5,192 nucleotides of DNA from CAINEC01 sp046303115. GTDB lineage: Bacteria; Bacteroidota; Bacteroidia; AKYH767-A; OLB10. The notes below the pieces were generated by a model. It saw only the letters and a program-made list of their open reading frames with translations, did not search any database and had not been told where the DNA came from. Shown in pieces: positions 1-5,192 of the stretch. Positions within the stretch are counted from its first letter, which is position 1. Every line of letters begins with the position of its first letter. Position numbers and translations under genes: made by a program. The stretch is from assembly GCA_046303115.1 (NCBI GenBank), contig JBKCGZ010000083.1, forward strand, positions 1 to 5,192, written 5' to 3'.

Positions 1-857
1 TTACGAATCGTATTATCTAAATTCTTCTGTGCAGTTTCAATCAACGCAGTATCACCATTATCATATGCAATTTGCAATTGCTCATATACATCCTTAGGGA
101 ACTTTGCATCAATTGGCAACCATACTTGTGAATTATTATCATCACGACCAGGCAATTTGATTGCAAATTCTACTAAATCATTACTACCCGCTTTTGTTTT
201 AACATTTGCCTCATATTGCTCAGGAGCGAGAATCTGCTCTAATAACATAGCTAGCTGCACCTCTCCTATTCCACCTCTTAATTTAACATTACTCAAGACT
301 CTCTTTAATCCACCAACATCCTGCGCAAGATTTTGCATTTCACCGAGCCCTTTTTGTACTTCCATTAACTGTCTACCAACAGTATCGAAACTTTGTCCTA
401 GTCGCTCACTTAAAGTTTTCTCTAATTTCTCTTCTACCGTTACACGGATACTCTCTAATTTTTTCTCGGTTGCTTCTACTAGCTTACCTTGACGTTCTTC
501 TAACTGTCCTAGTTTCTCTCGCTGTAGATTATTAAACTGATTAATATTTCTGTCTAATGCCTCAATATTCTGCTTGCTCAATTGCTGAATAGCTAAAGCC
601 ATTTCATTTCTAAATTCAACAATTGCCTTATTCAATTCTTGACGATTAATATTAGCAACGTTAGCACTTTCTTCTCGATTAAGACGAAAATCATCTTTCA
701 ATGCACGTTCAATGGTAATGAGTCCACTTTGCAAATCATTAATTTTCTTCTCTAACTCTAAGAGATTATTGTTGTCATTTTTACTTTTATTAGAAAAAAT
801 CAACACTACCACAATTAGTAGCATTGCAATAATTACGTATAATAAAATAGCTTCCAT
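1..857 (-). CDS. rmuC: RmuC family protein (DNA recombination protein), 3' end outside window
   Basis: The first 285 residues are visible and the C-terminus runs off the left edge. RmuC proteins are usually about 400-480 residues, so roughly a third is missing. Residues 4-22 form one hydrophobic helix (ILLYVIIAMLLIVVV...), a membrane anchor. Residues ~30-180 are charged, heptad-like and rich in E, K, Q and L, consistent with the long coiled coil of the family. The conserved RmuC core then begins: LSNVKLRGGIGEVQLAMLLE at 188-207 and VWLPIDAKFP at 245-254, both hallmark RmuC segments. In E. coli, RmuC limits recombination at inverted repeats and is predicted to have a nuclease-like core; its exact activity is unsettled. 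The ATG at 857 is chosen because the membrane helix starts right after it. An A/G-rich stretch (GAAAAGAAAAG) just upstream may help initiation. The gene lies 47 bases after the DUF2490 gene. Family assignment is firm; a role here is inferred only by homology. Confidence 0.95.
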   Translation of the reverse strand, partial: MEAILLYVIIAMLLIVVVLIFSNKSKNDNNNLLELEKKINDLQSGLITIERALKDDFRLNREESANVANINRQELNKAIVEFRNEMALAIQQLSKQNIEALDRNINQFNNLQREKLGQLEERQGKLVEATEKKLESIRVTVEEKLEKTLSERLGQSFDTVGRQLMEVQKGLGEMQNLAQDVGGLKRVLSNVKLRGGIGEVQLAMLLEQILAPEQYEANVKTKAGSNDLVEFAIKLPGRDDNNSQVWLPIDAKFPKDVYEQLQIAYDNGDTALIETAQKNLDNTIR

Positions 858-875
858 ATTACTTTTCTTTTCGGA

Positions 876-895
876 TTTAAATATCGAGATTTAAA
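876..895. repeat. AT-rich inverted repeat in rmuC leader
   Basis: TTTAAAT at 876-882 and ATTTAAA at 889-895 are perfect 7-base arms around a 6-base spacer. They lie about 18 bases upstream of the rmuC ATG. They could be an operator or a weak mRNA hairpin, but the arms are almost pure A/T and may be a chance match in AT-rich DNA. Confidence 0.3.
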
Positions 896-899
896 GCAA

Positions 900-917
900 T
901 GACACTAATCAGTGTCA
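900..917 (-). repeat. Short hairpin overlapping the DUF2490 stop codon
   Basis: On the minus strand TGACACT pairs perfectly with AGTGTCA around a 4-base GATT loop, a 7-bp stem that includes the last codons and the TAG stop of the DUF2490 gene. It is followed by TTGCTTTAAATC rather than a solid T-run, so it would be a poor intrinsic terminator. It could be a weak attenuator or an mRNA 3'-end stabiliser between this gene and rmuC. A stem this short could also be chance. Confidence 0.4.
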
Positions 918-1666
918 ACAACTTTTTCCCTTTTTAATTTCAACTTATGATTAAAACTTATTTGAGCAATATTTCTTTGATAAAAAGAACCATCAGGTAA
1001 CTCCTGAAACCAATTAATATAACCAAACTCTAGATTATAATCTGGATTAAATTCAAAAACTAATGAAGCATATAATCGATTCTGATCGAAAACATTTAAC
1101 TTAATATTTGTACCACCATTCAACATAACCTCATCACCAATTTTTAATTTCAAATTTAACTTTCTAACCAAGTCGGATATAGGAATTGTAGCTTGGGCTC
1201 TGTAACGAAATCTGAAATTACCAAACTTATACCCATCAATCAGCAACGATCTATCAAAATTAGTATTATGATAATACCTCGCTTCTAACCGATATCGTTG
1301 ATCGATTATAATATTTTTTATTTTTTGTTTATTGGCAATTTCGATATGTGGCCTCCATTCTGGAACGGTTAGTTTAATAACGGCTAATGGGTTATTTGGA
1401 TTTTGCAAAAAATAACAAAATCCCAATGAACCCTCGTAACCACTAACTCCAAATTTTCTATGCAAGTGGCCTCTGAATAATAATTGATGCTTTGTAAATG
1501 GATCAACGAAGTTTCTGCTTTGTATTTCATTTTGAAAATACCATTTGTCATTAATTTCTAACGTTGTATTTAAACCAACCCATGATAAATTTTGATTGGT
1601 GACAGACTTTTGTGCATAAATAGCATGACTGAAAAAAACTAAGAAATAAAATGTTTTAAACCTCAT
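905..1666 (-). CDS. DUF2490-like exported protein, probable outer-membrane beta-barrel
   Basis: This complete gene encodes 253 residues from an ATG at 1666 to a TAG at 905-907. Residues 1-18 are a signal peptide: MRFK, then a hydrophobic run ending SHAIYA, with predicted cleavage before Q19. Most of the mature protein alternates polar and hydrophobic/aromatic residues in short strands, as in a beta-barrel. Motifs typical of DUF2490 proteins are present: a WVGLNTTLEINDKWYFQNEI-type first strand pair, QRYRLEARYYHN near 123-134, FRFRYRAQATIP near 150-162, and a late strand pair QNRLYASLVFEFNPDYNLEF followed by GYINWFQ. These proteins are common in Bacteroidota and have no established function; the few predictions place them in the outer membrane. 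The family call rests on remembered motif pattern, not a search. The gene starts 72 bases after the acidic-protein gene and ends 47 bases before rmuC, so it could be co-transcribed with either. No clear Bacteroidota promoter (TAnnTTTG) is seen in its leader. Confidence 0.78.
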   Translation of the reverse strand: MRFKTFYFLVFFSHAIYAQKSVTNQNLSWVGLNTTLEINDKWYFQNEIQSRNFVDPFTKHQLLFRGHLHRKFGVSGYEGSLGFCYFLQNPNNPLAVIKLTVPEWRPHIEIANKQKIKNIIIDQRYRLEARYYHNTNFDRSLLIDGYKFGNFRFRYRAQATIPISDLVRKLNLKLKIGDEVMLNGGTNIKLNVFDQNRLYASLVFEFNPDYNLEFGYINWFQELPDGSFYQRNIAQISFNHKLKLKREKVVDTD

Positions 1667-1693
1667 CTTGAAATAATGATAAACTCTCGAAAA

Positions 1694-1710
1694 TAATTAA
1701 AATTTAATTA
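1694..1710. repeat. AT-only palindrome in the leader of the DUF2490 gene
   Basis: TAATTAAA and TTTAATTA form perfect 8-base arms around a single central base. The palindrome ends 27 bases upstream of the DUF2490 start codon. It could be a regulator site, but it contains only A and T within a very AT-rich 72-base gap, so it has little statistical weight. Confidence 0.25.
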
Positions 1711-1738
1711 AAAAAATTATAGTTTCTATTTATTTTAT

Positions 1739-2221
1739 TCAATCAGCATACTTCGATTTAAAAACATCATGTCTTTCATCATCAAAATTTAGATAATTCA
1801 ACAATTCATATTTATCACCTGAAGGTCCTTCGTTATAGTCGCTGCCGGTGAGCAAATACATACCACAAAATTCATAAACACCATTCCACCCTGAATGACC
1901 CATTCCATAATGATCATAACCCACAGATGCTATTTCTTCTCCTACTTCAGTAAATGAATCTAACAATAACTCCTCAAACTTAGCCAACATCACATCTGTA
2001 ATAAGTTCATGACCATCAATAATATTATCCCTCCATTCTTCAGCATCCCATGAAAATCGTTCATCATAATTATCGCTATCATCATCACGATTATCGTAAT
2101 CCATACCAAGTTCTTCCACATAATCTGAAACCACATTGTCAATCCATTCTAAAAACTGCTTCTCATGACGATGTTTAAAGCTATTTGAAGCGCATGATAT
2201 TACGAGGTGATTTATTGCCAT
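1739..2221 (-). CDS. Hypothetical highly acidic 160-residue protein
   Basis: I do not recognise this family. The frame is open back to a TTG at 2275, but the ATG at 2221 is preferred: the 18 upstream codons begin with a rare start and look like leader sequence. From this ATG the product is 160 residues (MAINHLVISCASNS... to KSKYAD), ending in TGA at 1739-1741. By my count it has 38 Asp/Glu against 11 Lys/Arg, a net charge near -27. Residues 41-56 are especially acidic (DYDNRDDDSDNYDERF). The rest mixes predicted helix (AKFEELLLDSFTEVGEEIAS) with a Gly/Tyr/His-rich stretch (GYDHYGMGHSGWNGVYEF). There is no membrane segment. A lipobox-like VISC occurs at residues 7-10, too close to the start for a normal lipoprotein signal. 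It is probably cytoplasmic. It follows the sensor cyclase gene by 100 bases on the same strand, and no strong terminator is visible between them, so co-expression is possible but unproven. Confidence 0.75.
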   Translation of the reverse strand: MAINHLVISCASNSFKHRHEKQFLEWIDNVVSDYVEELGMDYDNRDDDSDNYDERFSWDAEEWRDNIIDGHELITDVMLAKFEELLLDSFTEVGEEIASVGYDHYGMGHSGWNGVYEFCGMYLLTGSDYNEGPSGDKYELLNYLNFDDERHDVFKSKYAD

Positions 2222-2321
2222 AATTAATTTTGCTTTTATAATTAAATACCCAATACTAAAAAAAGTGTTATCCAAAGAATCATTTGCTAAGCCTTTATAA
2301 AAAGTCCAAAATAAAATAACT

Positions 2322-5192
2322 CTACAATTTATAATCTAAGAAGTACATTTTAAAATTTCCACTCCCCTTAATTGGGAATTCTCCTCTATAAGTACAACTA
2401 TATTTTTCCTTAATCAGATTATAGGAATCCATACTAATATTTATTTTACCAACTTCACCATGACTTTCCATTCGACTTGCAATATTTACCGTATCGCCCC
2501 AAATATCATATGAAAACTTTTTTGTCCCAACAATTCCAGCAACAACAGGTCCTGAATGAATACCAATACGTGCTAAGAATGGGCTTTTACCTTCACCTAT
2601 TCTATTAATTGCCATTTCATGCAGATAGTTCTGAATTTCAATTGCAGCATCCATAATTAATTCTGCATGTAAATCATTTGCTTGGGGTAAACCACAAACA
2701 CACATATAACTATCGCCTATTGTTTTTATCTTTTCTATATTGTATCGATCAATGATCTCATCAAAACCTTTGAAATAAGTATTTAACTCTTCTACTAATT
2801 CCTTAGGGTTCATAGAACTAGCCAATTGAGTAAAATCCTTGAAATCGGTAAATAATATGGTTACCATTTCATATTGCCTGGCTTCAGCACTACCATTACT
2901 TTTTAATTCTTCAGCAACTTCAAGAGGTAAAATATTTAATAACAAATCATCACTGCGCCTCCTTTGTCTATCAACTTCTAATTTTTCTTCTTCAATTCGC
3001 TTATTCTTTTTAATTAGCTCTTCCTTTTGATTTTCGACAACAACAGTTCTTTCATCAACTAATTTTTGTAACCAAATTTTTTCAGCAAACAACTTTCGTT
3101 CCCTCCATTTAACAAAAAGCCAAACAACCATTACGATAAAAATAAAATAAAATAAATACGCCCACCAAGTTCGATGTAAAGGAGGTAATACCTTAAAAGA
3201 ATATTTTATTGGTTCACTCCAAATACCATTTGAATTTTGAACTTTTAACTTAAAAACATAATCACCTTCCTTTATATTGCTGTAGGATGCTATATTATTC
3301 GTAGTTACTGGACTCCATTCAATATCATTACCTTCTAATTGATATTGATAATTAACCAAAAATGGACGATCAGTCTCAATAGCTTCAAACTCAAAGGTTA
3401 AATTATTATGTTCAAATGGCAATTTCAAATTCATTGGAATTGCATTAAAAAGTGAAATACTATCGAATTCAATGTCCCCAAACTTTTCTATCAAATTTAG
3501 TCGGTTGTCATTAGACAATTCGAAACCATAAGTACTAAATTCTTGTAAATTTAATATCGCACTATCTACCTTACATTTAGTATTGTTCTTTAACAAATCA
3601 TACCAACAGATACTTTCATTATTAATCTTTAATGATTTTATTTCTACTGATGAACTCTTTGAATTTTTCTTAAGCTTATTATAATCAAATCGAATTAATG
3701 CAGATTTTTCTGACCCCGTACCTATCCAAAAAACTCCTTTAGAATCATAAAACAAACTATTCCGACCATTATTAACATCTTTAATAGGAAAGCCTGTATT
3801 CGTATTGTAAACCTCAATGTTTTTAATGCGAGGATAATCTAAGTCAGGAGTAAAAATTACAACACCTAAATTTGTACCTATCCCAATTCTACCATCAGGT
3901 AGTGATTTAACTTGCGTTACTGTTAAATTGGGTAATCCATCTTTATTAGTGAATTTTGTAAATAAATCTACTTTATTAATATAATTTTTATTTACAAAAG
4001 CTACTCCTTTAGAAAACAACTCGTTTATAATTTTATTAGAAAGAACACATAATCCCTCATCAGTTCCAAACCACAAATTCCCTTTTAAATCTTTTTCGAT
4101 TGAAAAAACCTTATTACTTGAAAGATCGTTTTCAATACTTAAATTTATAAATGATTTTCCATCATATCGACTTACTCCACCACCATCAGTGCCAAAATAA
4201 AGGCATCCATAATCATCTTCACCAATAGAAATTAAATGATTGCTAGCAAGACCTTGTTTAGTTGTGTAATTAACAAATGATTTTCCATCGAATTTACATA
4301 TACCTTCATCGTAAGATGCGAACCAAATATTACCACCCTTGTCCTCATGTATATAAAATATTTTATCTGACACTAAACCTTGCTCTTTGGTATATGTTAT
4401 CAGTTTATTGTTACTTAAACATTTTACACCTTCACCCAAAGTCGCAATCCAAATATTGTTTTTACTGTCTTGACATATACTATAAACAGATGAGTTGATT
4501 TTTAAATCATTATTTAGAGCAAAAAACTTCGTACCGTCATAAAAACTAATCCCACCAATATCATATCCAAACCAAAGATTTCCCTTTGAATCTTCTTCAA
4601 TTGACATTACAATACTATTAGTCAATCCATGTTCCGTCGTATAAGAAGTTATCGCACTACCTGAATAACGACTTACACCACCACCTAACGTACTGAACCA
4701 TATATTACCAGAATTATCTTCTGCAATGCTGTAGACAGTGTTATAAGCCAAGCCATTGTCTGTTGTTAAATATTTAAAAGATTTCCCATCATATGCACTA
4801 ACACCTGATCCGTCAGTAGCGCACCAGATTATTCCCGATTTATCTTGTATAATTTTAAATACTGTTTTATTACCTAATTCGCTCTCACCTAAAAAGTTTT
4901 TGAAATTTAAACCATTAAAAAAACTAACACCACCATATAAAGTACCAACCCATAAATTCCCATCTTTATCCTCTAGTAAACTAAAAACTGTATTTGAAGC
5001 TAGACCATTTGTTGTAGTAAATTTTTTAAAAGACTTGCCATTAAAACAAATTATACCATCACCATCAGTACCAAACCAAATATTACCTAACTTATCTTGT
5101 ATGATAGAATAAACATTTTTATTTGTAAATCCTTCTTTTATAGAATATGAAATAATTTTTTTTCCGTTATAACAAAAAACACCATGTCCATC
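2322..5192 (-). CDS. Membrane sensor adenylate cyclase: beta-propeller repeats, Y_Y_Y domain, TM, class III cyclase (5' end outside window)
   Basis: The visible part is 956 residues, numbered from the right edge, ending in TAG at 2322. Residues 1-~510 are two-component-regulator propeller repeats (Reg_prop type). Residues ~595-668 are a Y_Y_Y domain (YQYQLEGNDIEWS, then EGDYVFKLKVQNSNGIWSEP). Residues 676-695 are one membrane helix starting at TWWAYLFY. Residues ~712-752 are a charged coiled coil, followed by a linker (LLLNILPLEVAEELKSNG) typical just before cyclase domains. Residues ~773-937 are a class III cyclase. Metal-binding Asp783 (FTDFKDFT) and Asp827 (TIGDSYM) are present, as are adenine-specifying Lys823 (KIKTIGD) and Asp896 (YDIWGD), and transition-state Asn903 and Arg907 (TVNIASRM). 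It is therefore predicted to make cAMP from ATP in the cytoplasm in response to a periplasmic signal sensed by the propeller. The ligand is unknown. There is no histidine kinase, receiver or HTH domain. The TTG at 4751 is not the start, because 147 more in-frame codons with three further repeats precede it. The signal peptide must lie outside the window. Confidence 0.93.
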   Translation of the reverse strand, partial: DGHGVFCYNGKKIISYSIKEGFTNKNVYSIIQDKLGNIWFGTDGDGIICFNGKSFKKFTTTNGLASNTVFSLLEDKDGNLWVGTLYGGVSFFNGLNFKNFLGESELGNKTVFKIIQDKSGIIWCATDGSGVSAYDGKSFKYLTTDNGLAYNTVYSIAEDNSGNIWFSTLGGGVSRYSGSAITSYTTEHGLTNSIVMSIEEDSKGNLWFGYDIGGISFYDGTKFFALNNDLKINSSVYSICQDSKNNIWIATLGEGVKCLSNNKLITYTKEQGLVSDKIFYIHEDKGGNIWFASYDEGICKFDGKSFVNYTTKQGLASNHLISIGEDDYGCLYFGTDGGGVSRYDGKSFINLSIENDLSSNKVFSIEKDLKGNLWFGTDEGLCVLSNKIINELFSKGVAFVNKNYINKVDLFTKFTNKDGLPNLTVTQVKSLPDGRIGIGTNLGVVIFTPDLDYPRIKNIEVYNTNTGFPIKDVNNGRNSLFYDSKGVFWIGTGSEKSALIRFDYNKLKKNSKSSSVEIKSLKINNESICWYDLLKNNTKCKVDSAILNLQEFSTYGFELSNDNRLNLIEKFGDIEFDSISLFNAIPMNLKLPFEHNNLTFEFEAIETDRPFLVNYQYQLEGNDIEWSPVTTNNIASYSNIKEGDYVFKLKVQNSNGIWSEPIKYSFKVLPPLHRTWWAYLFYFIFIVMVVWLFVKWRERKLFAEKIWLQKLVDERTVVVENQKEELIKKNKRIEEEKLEVDRQRRRSDDLLLNILPLEVAEELKSNGSAEARQYEMVTILFTDFKDFTQLASSMNPKELVEELNTYFKGFDEIIDRYNIEKIKTIGDSYMCVCGLPQANDLHAELIMDAAIEIQNYLHEMAINRIGEGKSPFLARIGIHSGPVVAGIVGTKKFSYDIWGDTVNIASRMESHGEVGKINISMDSYNLIKEKYSCTYRGEFPIKGSGNFKMYFLDYKL
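2382..2876 (-). other. Class III adenylate cyclase catalytic domain (within the sensor gene)
   Basis: This is the approximate extent of the catalytic domain, from EMVTILFTDF to the end of the conserved core near YRGEFPIKG. All six canonical functional positions are occupied: two metal Asp, the Lys/Asp adenine pair, and the Asn/Arg pair. The domain is not a degenerate regulator. Class III domains work as dimers, so the upstream coiled coil probably sets the dimer geometry. Guanylate cyclases usually carry Glu and Cys/Ser at the Lys and Asp positions, which argues for ATP as substrate. Confidence 0.9.
3108..3167 (-). other. Transmembrane helix of the sensor cyclase
   Basis: About 20 hydrophobic and aromatic residues (from TWWAYLFYFIFIV to VVWLFVKW) follow the Y_Y_Y domain and are followed by basic residues (KWRERK). 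The positive-inside rule puts the coiled coil and cyclase in the cytoplasm and the propeller and Y_Y_Y outside the inner membrane. Confidence 0.9.
3189..3410 (-). other. Y_Y_Y domain of the sensor cyclase
   Basis: This Ig-like beta-sandwich follows the propeller array and sits just before the membrane helix, as in Bacteroides hybrid two-component sensors. Key features are FEFEA, YQYQLEG, the W of IEWSP, SNIKEGDYVFKLKV and the closing PIKYSFKVLPP. In known sensors it passes the propeller signal to the membrane helix; that role is inferred here. Confidence 0.88.
4032..5192 (-). repeat. Tandem ~42-residue propeller repeats within the sensor gene
   Basis: Nine successive repeats share the pattern V-[YF]-S-I-x-[EQ]-D-x-x-G-N-[IL]-W-F-G-T-x-x-G-G-V, then DGKSF and TT-x-x-GL. 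The key aromatic falls at residues 39, 81, 123, 165, 207, 248, 290, 332 and 374 from the right edge, a period of 42 or 41. The DGHG at the very edge is the tail of a tenth repeat in the same phase. Two further diverged repeats lie outside this span (aromatic position ~437, where Gly replaces Trp, and Trp at 489), giving at least 12 blades. Known sensors of this type often have 14 blades in two seven-bladed propellers, so one or two more probably lie upstream of the window. Confidence 0.88.

Noticed and set aside
157..492. Plus-strand open frame of 111 codons
   Set aside because: It lies fully within the confidently coding rmuC frame on the minus strand, and its Ser/Pro/Thr/Cys-rich product looks like an antisense shadow.
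1707..1745. TTGAAT and TATAAT separated by 15 bases upstream of the DUF2490 gene
   Set aside because: The spacing is short, the upstream hexamer matches poorly and overlaps the preceding stop codon, and this phylum's main sigma factor uses a different consensus. AT-rich DNA gives such matches often.
2192..2221. Lipoprotein signal (VISC lipobox) in the acidic protein
   Set aside because: The Cys is residue 10 with no basic n-region and too short a hydrophobic core for lipoprotein export.
2222..2275. TTG-initiated N-terminal extension of the acidic protein
   Set aside because: TTG is a rare start and an ATG lies 18 codons downstream. The extension would add an odd hydrophobic stretch broken by KAK that fits neither a signal peptide nor the acidic body.
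2222..2321. Terminator or promoter between the sensor cyclase and acidic-protein genes
   Set aside because: T-runs are present but no stable GC-containing stem precedes them. The nearest matches to the Bacteroidota TAnnTTTG element have mismatches and lack a correctly spaced upstream TTTG/TTG.
2382..2876. Guanylate rather than adenylate cyclase specificity
   Set aside because: The substrate-specifying positions are Lys (KIKTIGD) and Asp (YDIWGD), as in adenylate cyclases, not the Glu and Cys/Ser typical of guanylate cyclases.
4756..5112. Plus-strand open frame of 118 codons with an apparently repetitive product
   Set aside because: It is the antisense shadow of the propeller repeats. The repetition (PSV/PNQILP-like units) mirrors the minus-strand coding repeats.

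Overview
The window looks like a piece of a low-GC Bacteroidota chromosome. It has AT-rich leaders without clear Shine-Dalgarno sequences, a DUF2490-type exported protein, and a beta-propeller/Y_Y_Y sensor of the kind common in that phylum. The standard genetic code fits: TAG and TGA both end genes here. I cannot place it below phylum level. Cytophagales or marine Flavobacteriales relatives are a guess, based on class III cyclases joined to propeller sensors.

All four genes lie on the minus strand, so transcription runs from high to low coordinates. Bases 5192-2322 hold the 3' part of a very large sensor gene, open at the right edge. A long array of ~42-residue propeller repeats is followed by a Y_Y_Y domain, one transmembrane helix, a coiled coil and a class III nucleotide cyclase domain with all the residues expected of an adenylate cyclase. 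The reading frame continues without a stop from the apparent TTG start at 4751 to the window edge, so that start is not real. Bases 2221-1739 encode a very acidic 160-residue protein that I do not recognise. Bases 1666-905 encode an exported DUF2490-like probable outer-membrane beta-barrel protein. Bases 857-1 hold the N-terminal two thirds of RmuC, open at the left edge.

The gaps are 100, 72 and 47 bases. They are AT-rich and hold no RNA gene and no strong terminator. A short hairpin overlaps the stop codon of the DUF2490 gene, and two small AT-rich inverted repeats lie in the leaders of the DUF2490 gene and rmuC. The genes could be co-transcribed, but nothing in their functions ties them into one pathway. 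The most interesting element is the sensor cyclase. It has the extracytoplasmic architecture of hybrid two-component sensors, but the histidine kinase output is replaced by cAMP synthesis. No CRISPR, mobile element, tRNA or rRNA was seen.
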